A stretch of 64,000 nucleotides of DNA from Undibacterium paludis (GCF_022568815.1 NZ_JAKZHX010000003.1:248001-312000); one strand, 5' to 3'. Shown: positions 8,252-17,751, counted from the first letter of the stretch. A program made the numbers and translations. Notes: a model not told the origin generated them from the letters alone.

Positions 8252-9754
8252 TTGTCCACCATAAAACAAAGACTCAGCGCCATACCGGAAGGGGCAGGTG
8301 CGCTGTTTTTCATACAGATATTTGCCACCCTGGGTTATGCCATACTGTCTTCCACCCTGGTCCTGTATGCGACTAAAAAGCTGGGCTTCACTGGTAAGGC
8401 CGCCACGGCCATTATGGGTGTATTTGGCGCATTCAATTATGGCCTGCATCTGTTTGGCGGTTATCTGGGCGGTCGTTTTATCAGCAACCGCAACCTGTTT
8501 GTCGGCGGCATGATTTTACAGGTCATTGGTTGCGCCATTATTTCCATTGGTACCTCGTCCACCCTGTACTGGGGTCTGGCCTTCTTCCTGACCGGCAGCG
8601 GCTTGAATGTCACCTGCCTGAACCTGATGCTGACACAGCGCTTCAAGCCGGAAGATAATCGCCGCGAAAGCGCCTTCCTGTGGAATTATGCGGGCATGAA
8701 TCTCGGTTTTTTCATCGGTTTTACGGCTGCTGGTTATTACCAGTTGCAGGAAGACTATTCCAGACTGTTCATCTTTGCCACCATAGGCAATTTTATGGCC
8801 ATCGTGCTGGCGGCAGCTAACTGGCGTGTACTGTGCGACTTGAACACCACGCTGCTTGATACAACACCTGGTGAATTCCGCTGGCGCTTGGTGGTCGGCC
8901 TGGCGGTGATGACAGGTCTGGTACCGCTGGTTGAATTTATGCTGCATCGCGCAGAAATGACTGGCAACCTCGTCATGATAGTCAGCGTTACCATTGCCGC
9001 CATATTCATGGTACTGACTGCCATCCACAATGACCGGCGTGAGCGGAACAATATGTCTGCCTATGTCTTGCTGACCATAGGCTCACTGGTGTTCTGGACC
9101 TTGTACCAGATGGCACCCATGGGTCTGCAACTGTTTGCCGTGAACAATGTCGACCGCATGGTCTGGGGCTTCGAAGTTGCACCGCAATGGATACAGAACA
9201 TCAACAGCTTTGTCATCATGTTTGGCGGTCCGCTGATGGCTGCGCTGTTCGACAAGCTGCGCGCCAAGGGCTGGAATATCGATATCCCGCGCCAGTTTTC
9301 TGCTGCATTGATATTGATAGGGCTGGGCTTTCTTGTTCTTCCGCTGGGTATTGCCACGGCGTCCTCTACCGGCCTGGTTGCCTTCAAGTGGATATTTATC
9401 AGCTACCTCTTGCAAAGTATTGCCGAACTGCTGATTTCCCCTATAGGCTACGCCATGATAGGCAAGCTGGCGCCACGTCAGTACCAGGGGTTGATGATGG
9501 GTACCTGGATGCTGGTAACGGGCACGGCATCCATACTGGCCAGTGATTTCTCTGGTCAGATACCGGAACCGACCGAAGGCATGCCATCCATCACAAACCC
9601 TATCTATAACCAGATTTTCTCCAAGCTGGGCTGGGGTAGTGCTATTGTCGGCGTGGTCATGGTGATCCTGATACCTGTCTTGCGTAAGCTGATTACCGAT
9701 GGCCCTGCGCCAGCACAAGTAGCTACTGCTGACGTTACGGCCAAACCGGCCTGA
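8252..9754 (+). CDS. proton-dependent oligopeptide transporter (POT/PTR2 family)
   Basis: A 500-residue inner-membrane protein that imports di- and tripeptides with protons. It has many hydrophobic helices and POT-family features: FATLGYAILSSTLVLYATKKLG in the first helix region, FGGYLGGRFISNRN after helix two, and ELLISPIGYAMIGKLAPRQYQG late in the chain. The classic ExxER motif of helix one is not seen: the stretch around IFATLGYA lacks it, so this may be a diverged subgroup. I chose TTG 8252 because GGAG lies 6 bp upstream. An upstream TTG at 8210 would add 14 residues without a ribosome site. Confidence 0.87.
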   Translation: MSTIKQRLSAIPEGAGALFFIQIFATLGYAILSSTLVLYATKKLGFTGKAATAIMGVFGAFNYGLHLFGGYLGGRFISNRNLFVGGMILQVIGCAIISIGTSSTLYWGLAFFLTGSGLNVTCLNLMLTQRFKPEDNRRESAFLWNYAGMNLGFFIGFTAAGYYQLQEDYSRLFIFATIGNFMAIVLAAANWRVLCDLNTTLLDTTPGEFRWRLVVGLAVMTGLVPLVEFMLHRAEMTGNLVMIVSVTIAAIFMVLTAIHNDRRERNNMSAYVLLTIGSLVFWTLYQMAPMGLQLFAVNNVDRMVWGFEVAPQWIQNINSFVIMFGGPLMAALFDKLRAKGWNIDIPRQFSAALILIGLGFLVLPLGIATASSTGLVAFKWIFISYLLQSIAELLISPIGYAMIGKLAPRQYQGLMMGTWMLVTGTASILASDFSGQIPEPTEGMPSITNPIYNQIFSKLGWGSAIVGVVMVILIPVLRKLITDGPAPAQVATADVTAKPA

Positions 9755-9768
9755 GATAGAATCGGCTA

Positions 9769-9795
9769 TCCTGGCATGGTCATGCCATGCCAGGA
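9769..9795. other. 11-bp hairpin between convergent genes
   Basis: TCCTGGCATGG (9769-9779) pairs with 9785-9795 around a 5-nt loop. It lies between the 3' ends of the peptide transporter and the exonuclease. No T-run follows on either strand, so it may stabilise mRNA ends or act as a weak terminator. Confidence 0.55.
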
Positions 9796-9822
9796 CTCAT
9801 TGGTTCATTTTAATGATTCACT

Positions 9823-10683
9823 TCAATCATCAAGAGGTGTGAATCGTTGCACTTCCACGCCGTCCACCATCAGTATCTCAAAAAACACCGCCCGGGGCCT
9901 GGTCCAGATGCTGCCATTATGGGCACGATAAACAATCACGGGACTCAAGTCTGACTCTTGCGTCGCCTCGCAAACCAGTTCGTAGATACCCCCCTTGTAA
10001 TGGCGATAGCGCTGGACAGTCGACTTTTTGGCTTTTGATGACGGACTGTTTTTTTCCACAACCGGAGCATTGAGTTTTTTCAGGTAGGCAGGCACTTTGG
10101 CGGCCACCTGCTTGTTGATGTCCTGCAAGAGCCGTGGATCAATGGCCTGATAGGAATAACGCTGGCCCAGTTCCGTCGCAATACGCAACATGACTTCTGC
10201 TGTAACTTCGGCATCGGCTTCTGCCCTGTGCGCTGCACCTCTGAAACGTATACCCAGCGAGGACGCCAGCCGTCCCAAAGAATAGCTGTCCAGCCCGGGG
10301 AAGACTCGTCGAGACAACTTGACCGAACAGATTACCCCATCATAGCCCGGCCACAAGCCCAGTCTGTCACTTTCTGCCAGCAAGAATTTTTCATCAAAAC
10401 TGGCATTATGGGCAACCAGGGCATCGTTACCAATAAAGTCCAGCAATTCAGGCATGACCTCTGACACAGGCGGCGCCTGGTCGACCATGGACTGGGTAAT
10501 GCCGGTCAGCTCAGTAATAAAGTAAGGAATGCGCACATTTGCATTGATCAGGCTGACATAGCGGTCAACAATTTCACCGCCTGCAATGCGCAAGGCAGCC
10601 ACTTCGGTAACACGTCCACCTTGTTCTGGTGTCATGCCGGATGTTTCAAAATCAATAACAACTACAGGTTTTTCAAATATCAT
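9823..10683 (-). CDS. DnaQ-like DEDDh 3'-5' exonuclease fused to a DUF1653 domain
   Basis: The N-terminal part (about 1-175) is a DnaQ-family exonuclease with DEDDh residues: Asp11 and Glu13 in VIDFET, Asp in HNASFDEKF, and His with Asp in HRAEADAEV. It should remove nucleotides from 3' ends of DNA or RNA. A linker of about 40 residues rich in Lys and Ser follows. The C-terminal region (about 220-286, YRHYKGGIYELV to EVQRFTPL) has the look of DUF1653, a small domain usually found alone. The joined architecture is unusual. Start ATG 10683 is chosen; GTG 10692 is also possible, and neither has a strong ribosome site. Confidence 0.85.
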   Translation of the reverse strand: MIFEKPVVVIDFETSGMTPEQGGRVTEVAALRIAGGEIVDRYVSLINANVRIPYFITELTGITQSMVDQAPPVSEVMPELLDFIGNDALVAHNASFDEKFLLAESDRLGLWPGYDGVICSVKLSRRVFPGLDSYSLGRLASSLGIRFRGAAHRAEADAEVTAEVMLRIATELGQRYSYQAIDPRLLQDINKQVAAKVPAYLKKLNAPVVEKNSPSSKAKKSTVQRYRHYKGGIYELVCEATQESDLSPVIVYRAHNGSIWTRPRAVFFEILMVDGVEVQRFTPLDD

Positions 10684-11118
10684 ATTTTTCACTGGCGGGA
10701 ACTTTTAAAGATCAATACAATCTATTGCTCTACTGCGTCAACATAAATTTTGCGACGCATTAAAAATACAGATACAAAACCAGGTCCCTGCAGATCAGTT
10801 TGCATCTGTAAACATGACTTCAACCCACCGTGATACCCGTGCAGGTCAGGCTACTGACGGGCAGGCCATCAAACCCGATGTCCACGTTATTTTAATCAGT
10901 GTCTTGCACCTGATGCTTTCATGATGACCTTGCTTGATCGCTGACCTCAGCCTGCTCAGCCCTTATATACCGGTCATCTCTATTGTTGCTAGAGTTACTT
11001 AGTTACCTGACAGGTTTCGTTGTCGACGCTGATGCGTCGTCGCCCGTGATTGTGATTCTTACTTGCCTGCTGATGTTTGTTCATGCAAGCAGTCACTGGC
11101 ATCTCCAATGTATTGAAA
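10684..11118. other. 435-bp divergent intergenic region
   Basis: This lies between the minus-strand exonuclease and the plus-strand MFS gene, so it should carry both promoters. No convincing reading frame, tRNA or strong terminator was seen. The part near 10730-10790 is AT-rich. Confidence 0.5.
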
Positions 11119-12411
11119 ATGATGAAAAAACGTATTTTTGGACTATTTTCCCTGCGTGAAGGTGATCTGTTACGCGACCTGGTGTATCGCCGCCTATGGA
11201 CATCCATCCTGATCAGCTCCTTCGGTGCACAGGTCACCATGCTTGCCTTGCCACTGACCGCTGCCGTCCTGCTGCATGCCAGCGCCACGCAAATGGGCAT
11301 ACTGACTTTTATGGAAACCCTGCCCTTTGTCCTGCTGTCCCTGCCCTCGGGCGTATGGCTGGACAGGGTACGCAAATTACCTGTCTATATAACGGGAGAA
11401 ATCCTGATTTCCCTGGCGGTCGCCAGCGTACCTTTGGCCTGGTGGCTGGGCTGGGTCAATATGACCTGGTTGTATGTCGTCGGTTTCATGATAGGCATGG
11501 TCAACACGACAGCAGGGTCGGCATCGCAGATCGTGCTGACGCAGATCGTGCCGCGCGACCGTCTGGTCGAAGCACATGCAAAAAATGCGCTGGCGACTTC
11601 AGGATCAGAAGTCGCCGGCCCGGCAACGGCTGGCGCCCTGATCAAATTGCTGGGCGCACCGCTGGCCTTGCTGGCCGATGCCATGCTGTTATTGACATCG
11701 GCCGTGATCTTGCGCGGCATCCATGTCAATGAGGTCAGGAAACCCCATGAGGATGCTCACTTCTGGCGTGACCTGAAAGCCGGGCTGTCCTTTGTCAGGA
11801 ATAAACCCCTGCTGATTGCCCTGGCCATGACCGTCGGTGGCTGGCAGCTTTGCTATAACGCAGCACTGGTCGTGCAGATTCTGTTTGCCACCCGAGAACT
11901 TGGTTTGTCCGAACAGGCCGTGGGGCTCAGCTATATGGGCATGGGGGCCGGTACGATTCTCGCCAGCGTCTACGGCAGCCGTATCAGTCGTGATATCGGA
12001 CCGGGACCCTGCATGGTTCTCGGTGTGGCAGTATGTGGTCTGGGCTGGAGTTTGCTGGCACTGGCCCCGGCCAATCATTGGGGCATTCTGGCCTTTGGAT
12101 TCATGCTGATGTGCTTTTCCATAGGTGGGGTGCTGATCTTCATTAACTTCCTGGCCCTGCGCCAGGCAGTCACGCCAGAAGCCATGCTGGGCCGCATGAC
12201 CAGTACCATGCGCTGGCTGATCCTGATACCTGCAGGACCAGGTGCATTGATCGGTGGCTGGCTCGGTGAACATATGGGCCTGCGTTATGCGCTCGGCTTT
12301 GCCGGTACGGCAGCCTTGCTGCTGGCAACTGTTGCTGCAAAAAACCCCATCATACGTGGCATCAAGATGTTGCCCACCCTGAGCAAGCAGGAAGAGATGC
12401 AGCGGGTTTAG
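11119..12411 (+). CDS. major facilitator superfamily transporter (MFS_3 / enterobactin-exporter type)
   Basis: A 430-residue inner-membrane protein with about twelve hydrophobic segments. The N-terminus, RDLVYRRLWTSILISSFGAQVTMLALPL, is typical of the MFS_3 group (EntS-like exporters and permease-like relatives). SGVWLDRVRKLPV is the MFS loop 2-3 motif. The C-terminal half has TSTMRWLILIPAGPGALIGGWLGE. The substrate is unknown; relatives export siderophores, drugs or macrolides. Start is uncertain: ATG 11119 (MMKKRIF) is chosen, with ATG 11083 as an alternative, and no strong ribosome site for either. It stands alone and is followed by a long hairpin. Confidence 0.83.
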   Translation: MMKKRIFGLFSLREGDLLRDLVYRRLWTSILISSFGAQVTMLALPLTAAVLLHASATQMGILTFMETLPFVLLSLPSGVWLDRVRKLPVYITGEILISLAVASVPLAWWLGWVNMTWLYVVGFMIGMVNTTAGSASQIVLTQIVPRDRLVEAHAKNALATSGSEVAGPATAGALIKLLGAPLALLADAMLLLTSAVILRGIHVNEVRKPHEDAHFWRDLKAGLSFVRNKPLLIALAMTVGGWQLCYNAALVVQILFATRELGLSEQAVGLSYMGMGAGTILASVYGSRISRDIGPGPCMVLGVAVCGLGWSLLALAPANHWGILAFGFMLMCFSIGGVLIFINFLALRQAVTPEAMLGRMTSTMRWLILIPAGPGALIGGWLGEHMGLRYALGFAGTAALLLATVAAKNPIIRGIKMLPTLSKQEEMQRV

Positions 12412-12478
12412 CACCGCATCCCCAAACTGCCTGTCAGAACAGGGGCCGGGCCACAGCACAGGCGATACAATACGCTGC

Positions 12479-12514
12479 CCCAGCCTTGCGCAGACAAATT
12501 TGCGCAAGGCTGGG
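12479..12514. other. perfect 14-bp hairpin downstream of the MFS gene
   Basis: CCCAGCCTTGCGCA (12479-12492) is matched exactly by 12501-12514 around an 8-nt loop. There is no T-run after it. It lies 67 bp past the MFS stop and 151 bp before the OPT gene. It is likely an RNA 3'-end hairpin or a Rho-assisted terminator. Confidence 0.6.
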
Positions 12515-12665
12515 TCATGGCATTGCATATTGGCTGACAAAAGCGTGATAATGCGCGATTATTTATGTTTTTTTATCGGTCTGTCCACGAGACAGGAAAG
12601 ACTGGTAATCCGCCAGGCAAGAGCACCTGCCTTTCACCTTCATTTGACAACAATACAGGTACAAA

Positions 12666-14930
12666 ATGCCAAAAGAAATGTCAACGTCCAGCTCCGGGCC
12701 GGGATTCAAACCCTATATACCCGACTCGGCCCAACTCCCCGAAATGACCGCCCGCGCCCTGATCATGGGTGTCTTGCTGGGCATGGTTTTCGGCGCCTCG
12801 TCGCTATACCTTGTGCTCAAGGTCGGTCTGACTGTCAGCGCATCAATACCCGTCGCGGTCATTGCCATCACCCTGTTCAGGCTGACAAACAAGTTTGGCG
12901 CCAAAGACGCCACCATACTGGAAAACAGCATCACGCAAACGGCTGGCTCGGCAGGTGAATCGCTTGCCTTTGGCCTTGGCGTCACCATGCCAGCGATTCT
13001 GATCCTTGGCTTTGACCTGGAAATTTCCCGTGTCATGCTGGTCGGCTGCCTCGGTGGCCTGCTTGGCATTTTGCTCATGATACCAATGCGCAGAACCATG
13101 ATCGTGGAAAAACATGATGAGCTCAAATACCCGGAAGGCACAGCCTGCGCAGAAGTCCTGAAGGCAGCAGCAACCGACTCTTCACGCGAAGCCGCCGGTG
13201 AAAAAAACAATCCGAATGCACAGGATGATGCCAGCAAACGCGCCGCCATCATTTTTGGCGGTTTTGGCATAGGCTTACTGTACAAGATAGCCAACGTTGC
13301 CCTCAAAGGCTGGAAAGATACGCCTGAAGCAGTATTTGGTGCACCGCTGAAAGGCGGCTCCCTCGGCGCTGAAGTGTCGCCAGAATTGCTGGGTGTCGGT
13401 TACATCATCGGTCCACGCATTGCAGCGGTCATGGCTGCCGGCGGCGTCATGTCCTATTTGTTGCTGATCCCCATGATCAAGTTCTTTGGTGATGCATTGA
13501 CGGTGCCATTGGCCCCGGGAACCAAACTGATCAGCGAAATGAGTGCCCATGACATACGTGGTGCGTATGTGCTGTATATCGGTGCCGGTGCAGTTGCTGC
13601 CGGTGGTCTGATCAGCCTGCTGCGCGCCATGCCCACCATCTGGCGCAGTCTGTCTGCCGGCCTGTCTGGACTTGGCAAAGGCAACGCCACGGCAACTGCC
13701 GCTTTGCGTACTGACCAGGACATCCCGATGAAATGGGTGGTCATCGGTGCACTGGCCATCATTGCCGTCATCACTTTCGCCACGCCCTTGCACATGAATT
13801 TCCTTGGTGCATTGCTGATACTGGTGTTCGGCTTTTTGTTTGCAACAGTATCATCGCGTCTGACTGGTGAAATCGGCTCCTCTTCCAACCCCATCTCTGG
13901 CATGACGGTAGCGACCCTGCTGTTCACCTGCCTGATCTTCCTGCTGATGGGCTGGACAGGTGGTCAGTACTATGTCACTGCCCTGTCGGTTGGCGCCATT
14001 GTCTGTATCGCGTCAAGTAATGCCGGCACAACCTCCCAGGACTTGAAAACGGGTTATATCGTTGGCTCCACTCCGCGCCTGCAGCAATACGCCATCCTGG
14101 CGGGCGCCCTGTCGTCTGCGCTGATCCTTGGCCCCATCCTGTTGAAACTCAATGATTCCGGCACGGTCTATGTGCCGGCAGCGCAGGTTGCCCCGGCACT
14201 GGTGACCGATGCCTCCAAGCTGACCGATACCGATCAGTTACAAGGCCCGCAGGCTGAGCAGGACAAAAACACTTACAAGGTCTGGCACAAGAATGACAGT
14301 GTCGGCGGCCCTGCCGGCAAATACTTTGTCGATAATGCCGGTAAAGCCGTGTACCTGGTTGACCCGGGCATTAATGGTGCCTACAACAAGCGCCCCGATG
14401 GTTCAGAAGTCAAGAAATACGATGCCCCCAAAGCTGTACTGATGTCTTACATCATCAAGGGTATACTTGACCGTCAACTGCCATGGACCCTGGTCCTGTT
14501 TGGCGTGATGATCGCCCTGGTATTGGAAATGGCGGGCATACCATCACTGGCCTTTGCAGTCGGTGTGTATTTGCCGCTCTCATCCTCTGCGCCGCTGTTT
14601 GTCGGCGGCATGATACGTTGGGCCGTGGACAGGCGCAATAACAAGCTCGCCCATAACCAGCACCTGAGTGAAGAAGAGAAGCAGGCTGCCGGTGACCGCA
14701 GTGCCGGCGTCCTGCTGTCTTCCGGCTATATAGCCGGTGGCGCTCTGGCTGGTATTGTCATTGCGTTTACTGCCGGCATCCTGACAGATTTTGACAAGAA
14801 AATCGGTGACTGGGCTACAGCCAACAACCCCTTCTTTGAAGGCGCCAATGCCAATGCCCTGTCCATGATCCCATACGCCCTGATTGCCATCGCCCTTTAT
14901 TGGGTAGGGCGGGAAAAGAAAGCTGAGTAA
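12666..14930 (+). CDS. OPT-family oligopeptide/metal-chelate transporter
   Basis: A 754-residue polytopic membrane protein of the oligopeptide transporter superfamily. These move oligopeptides or metal chelates into the cytoplasm, driven by protons. Diagnostic segments are the N-terminal LPEMTARALIMGVLLGMVFGAS, the NSITQTAGSAGES motif, YPEGTACAEVLKA, and SSNAGTTSQDLKTGY, all typical of bacterial OPT proteins. About 100 residues (roughly 510-600) form a hydrophilic insert between membrane segments, ending near KYDAPKAVLMSYIIKG. An AGGTAC ribosome site precedes ATG 12666. It stands alone and ends at a strong terminator. The substrate cannot be read from the sequence. Confidence 0.93.
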   Translation: MPKEMSTSSSGPGFKPYIPDSAQLPEMTARALIMGVLLGMVFGASSLYLVLKVGLTVSASIPVAVIAITLFRLTNKFGAKDATILENSITQTAGSAGESLAFGLGVTMPAILILGFDLEISRVMLVGCLGGLLGILLMIPMRRTMIVEKHDELKYPEGTACAEVLKAAATDSSREAAGEKNNPNAQDDASKRAAIIFGGFGIGLLYKIANVALKGWKDTPEAVFGAPLKGGSLGAEVSPELLGVGYIIGPRIAAVMAAGGVMSYLLLIPMIKFFGDALTVPLAPGTKLISEMSAHDIRGAYVLYIGAGAVAAGGLISLLRAMPTIWRSLSAGLSGLGKGNATATAALRTDQDIPMKWVVIGALAIIAVITFATPLHMNFLGALLILVFGFLFATVSSRLTGEIGSSSNPISGMTVATLLFTCLIFLLMGWTGGQYYVTALSVGAIVCIASSNAGTTSQDLKTGYIVGSTPRLQQYAILAGALSSALILGPILLKLNDSGTVYVPAAQVAPALVTDASKLTDTDQLQGPQAEQDKNTYKVWHKNDSVGGPAGKYFVDNAGKAVYLVDPGINGAYNKRPDGSEVKKYDAPKAVLMSYIIKGILDRQLPWTLVLFGVMIALVLEMAGIPSLAFAVGVYLPLSSSAPLFVGGMIRWAVDRRNNKLAHNQHLSEEEKQAAGDRSAGVLLSSGYIAGGALAGIVIAFTAGILTDFDKKIGDWATANNPFFEGANANALSMIPYALIAIALYWVGREKKAE

Positions 14931-15007
14931 TTTGATGCACCTGACATAACATCCAAATTATTTAAGGTATTTCCGACAAACAGGCTCCGGCCTGTTTGCA
15001 AACCAAG

Positions 15008-15040
15008 AGGCTTGATTGTTCATGACAATCAAGCCTTTTT
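15008..15040 (+). terminator. intrinsic terminator downstream of the OPT gene
   Basis: A perfect 12-bp stem (AGGCTTGATTGT, 15008-15019, with 15025-15036), a 5-nt loop and five Ts. The rest of the 14931-15369 gap is AT-rich (15080-15190) and probably holds the tyrosinase promoter. No gene was seen in it. Confidence 0.9.
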
Positions 15041-15369
15041 CATTTCCCCCCTTACGGTCAGACAAAAGCCAGGCTCATACATTTCAAAAATAACAAAATT
15101 TCACTTGCATTCCATGACTAAATTGCTAATATGCTTCAGGAGAAAAGTTGTCTTTTTTTATAGAAAATAAATCTATTTCTTTACTCTGAAACATTAGCGA
15201 TGGTTTGTAAAAACTCTCTCGGCAAGAAGCATATCAAGAGTGGGCAGACAAGCCATCCAAACCAAACACGCATTATTGCAAAGCCCGTTACCGACGAATC
15301 ACGCCACAAACGCTTACTCTATAACCAATATTGGCGCTCAGCACAGGCTGTGCGCGGGAGGAGACTGAA

Positions 15370-16836
15370 ATGCCTACACGCGAAAGAAAAGATGTTTACC
15401 AACTTCCTGCAGGGGACACCACCCTGGAGTGGTATGCCAAAGCTGTAGCAAAGATGCGCACCCGCCCGGCAACCGATCCGACCAGTTGGAGCTATCAAGC
15501 GGCGATACATGGTTTTAACAAGGTCAATCCCTATTGGGGCAATGTTGGCACCCTGCCCCCACCTGGCCAGCAAACCGAATACTGGAAACAATGCCAGCAC
15601 GGTAGCTGGTATTTCTTGCCATGGCATCGCATGTATCTGGCCTATTTTGAGCAGATTGTCGCCAAAACGATCGTCGATCTGGGCGGACCACCCGGTTGGT
15701 CTTTACCGTTCTGGAATTACAGCGACACAAACAATCCCAAGGCGACGCATTTGCCACCAGCTTTTATAGCAGGCACACCCGCCACCAATCCCTTGCAAAT
15801 GCCGCCTGCCGGACATATTCCAGGACGCAAAAATAATGCTGTCCATCCAAAAGACGTAACACTCGGTGCGCTGAAAACCCTGATTTTCCAGGGAGCACCG
15901 AGCGGCATACCCGCAGGCTTTGGCGGGCCGGTAACAGGCTTCTCGCCGAGCGGCAGCACGCATGGCGACCTGGAAAGCAAGCCACATGATCTGGTTCATG
16001 TAGACATAGGCGGCGCCATGGGCAATCCCCAGACTGCGGGTCTTGATCCTATTTTCTACCTGCACCATGCGAACATTGATCGCTTGTGGCAAGTCTGGCT
16101 GAACATGGGCCATGCGCGCCACAACCCCAAAGACACCGCATGGTTGAATTTCGCTTTCGATTTTCATGATGCCACCGGCACACCCAAAGTGTTGAAAGTG
16201 TCAGAGGTACTGGATACGACAAAAGTACTTGGCAACGGCTATAGCTATCAAGGCGTGCCTGCATCGGCACCAGTGACCAGTGAAGCCATGTTTGCCAGCA
16301 AACTTTTTTCTGCGGCGCCTGGCGACCTTGATGACGGCATGCCGCCAGAAGTTGCCGCTGCCACCAATACGAGTTTGTCACTGGACAAGTCGAACTCCAC
16401 GACCAGTCTGCAGTTGCTCAGTTCCAACCGTAAAACCGGTAGCCTGCATCGCTTCAACACAGCATTGCCGGGTCTTGCAGGAGCAGGATCGAGCACCAAT
16501 ACCGCTCACAGCTATTTGAACTTTGAAAATATCATCGGCAAAGGCATACCACCTGTCTACGACATTTACTTGAACTTGCCAGATGAAAACAAGGCTGACG
16601 AGGCACATTTCGCCGGCGCCCTGCCCTTCTTCGGGGTTGAGACAGCATCAAGCAAGGACAGCCACCACAACGGCAGCGGCCAGCACTATGTGTTCGATAT
16701 CAGTGATGTCGTCAACAGTTTAAGAGAAAACAATCATTGGGATCCGCAAAAATTACAGGTGCACTTGCGACCACGCGAAGCCCCTGAACCAGGCTGCAGC
16801 GTAGAAATCGGCCGAATCAGTCTGTATGTGAAATAA
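15370..16836 (+). CDS. tyrosinase-family type-3 copper oxidase
   Basis: A 488-residue binuclear copper enzyme that should hydroxylate monophenols and/or oxidise catechols to quinones. CuA ligands are His47 (AAIHGFN), His77 (CQHGSWYFLPW) and His86 (PWHR). CuB ligands are His206 and His210 (PHDLVH) and one of His232/His233 (YLHHANIDRLW). Cys75 two residues before His77 would allow the Cys-His thioether bridge known from fungal and plant enzymes. Residues 340-488 form a C-terminal domain that recurs as a free protein two genes downstream. No signal peptide is visible, so the enzyme should be cytoplasmic or exported with a partner. ATG 15370 follows GGGAGGAG. It is first in a three-gene cassette. 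Confidence 0.93.
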   Translation: MPTRERKDVYQLPAGDTTLEWYAKAVAKMRTRPATDPTSWSYQAAIHGFNKVNPYWGNVGTLPPPGQQTEYWKQCQHGSWYFLPWHRMYLAYFEQIVAKTIVDLGGPPGWSLPFWNYSDTNNPKATHLPPAFIAGTPATNPLQMPPAGHIPGRKNNAVHPKDVTLGALKTLIFQGAPSGIPAGFGGPVTGFSPSGSTHGDLESKPHDLVHVDIGGAMGNPQTAGLDPIFYLHHANIDRLWQVWLNMGHARHNPKDTAWLNFAFDFHDATGTPKVLKVSEVLDTTKVLGNGYSYQGVPASAPVTSEAMFASKLFSAAPGDLDDGMPPEVAAATNTSLSLDKSNSTTSLQLLSSNRKTGSLHRFNTALPGLAGAGSSTNTAHSYLNFENIIGKGIPPVYDIYLNLPDENKADEAHFAGALPFFGVETASSKDSHHNGSGQHYVFDISDVVNSLRENNHWDPQKLQVHLRPREAPEPGCSVEIGRISLYVK

Positions 16837-16881
16837 AGTCGGTTAACGGCGTCCAGACAGGTAAATAATCAGGTAATTAAT

Positions 16882-17751
16882 ATGCTCAATAAATTTGTGA
16901 CGAACATTTACCTGGCCTGGAAACCACAATGGACACCGCAACGCCTGCCCCTGTTACCACCGCATGTTCGTCAGTCCAGCCGGGTCTATCTGCTCAGTCC
17001 AGAATTCTGGCATTGCTGGCTGGCGCGCTATCCGCAGACCTGGCTGTGGTTATGGAGCGGGCTGGCCTGGATCGTGCTGATCAACAGGGTACTGGAACGA
17101 TCAGGCATGCCCGATATTTGCAGCAGCTCGGGACTGCCATCTGGCCAGCAATTTATCAACATGGTCGTCGACTGGGGTCTGATGATAGTCGCGATGATGT
17201 TTCCGCTACTCAATGAGCAAATACGGCATGTAGCCTCCCGCATGCCTGCCAACATGCGTAATGCGGCCATACACTGGTTTTTACTGGCCTATACACTGCA
17301 ATGGCTGTGCACAGGTTTATTCATCTATGGGGTTTCATTCAGTACTTTCAGTTCATTGACCGCTGTGACCAATAAGATCGCCGGACAAACAACATGGGGT
17401 AATATCTTGCCGGCCCTGAGTTTTGCCCTGGCCGCAGCCTGGGTATGTTCCCCCATGCGGCGCAATGCACAACTGGCCTGCAGTCGCACCATACCAATGC
17501 GCATACAAGGCTGGCGTGCCTGGTGCGACAGCCTGCATTATGGTGTATTGAGTGGTAGTTTTTGCATACGCAACTGCTGGGCCCCCATGCTGGCGCTGAT
17601 ATTGGCGCAGCATGGTTTATTTCTGATGATACTGGTAGCATCATTGCTCACGTATGAGCGCTATTTCCTGAATTATAAAAGTCGTGCGCTAGCGTTAGCC
17701 TGGACCAGCATGGCACTGGCATTCTTGCTACAAAGTATCTTCAGAATTTAA
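16882..17751 (+). CDS. DUF2182-like polytopic membrane protein
   Basis: A 289-residue protein with about six membrane helices. It resembles DUF2182 proteins (predicted metal-binding membrane proteins, sometimes linked to copper). DWGLMIVAMMFPLL matches the W..M..AMM.P motif, SPMRRNAQLACSRT matches the second conserved Cys/Arg region, and GSFCIRNCWAPML replaces the usual GxxCxGCCWxxM. It has several Met and Cys in or near helices that could bind copper. The gene lies between the tyrosinase (45 bp upstream) and the free C-terminal-domain gene (11 bp downstream), so a role in copper supply or membrane docking is inferred. AGGTAA precedes the ATG. Confidence 0.72.
   Translation: MLNKFVTNIYLAWKPQWTPQRLPLLPPHVRQSSRVYLLSPEFWHCWLARYPQTWLWLWSGLAWIVLINRVLERSGMPDICSSSGLPSGQQFINMVVDWGLMIVAMMFPLLNEQIRHVASRMPANMRNAAIHWFLLAYTLQWLCTGLFIYGVSFSTFSSLTAVTNKIAGQTTWGNILPALSFALAAAWVCSPMRRNAQLACSRTIPMRIQGWRAWCDSLHYGVLSGSFCIRNCWAPMLALILAQHGLFLMILVASLLTYERYFLNYKSRALALAWTSMALAFLLQSIFRI

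Noticed and set aside
15200..15369. Small frame ahead of the tyrosinase gene
   Set aside because: It runs on into the tyrosinase gene in another frame and lacks a ribosome site and protein-like composition.
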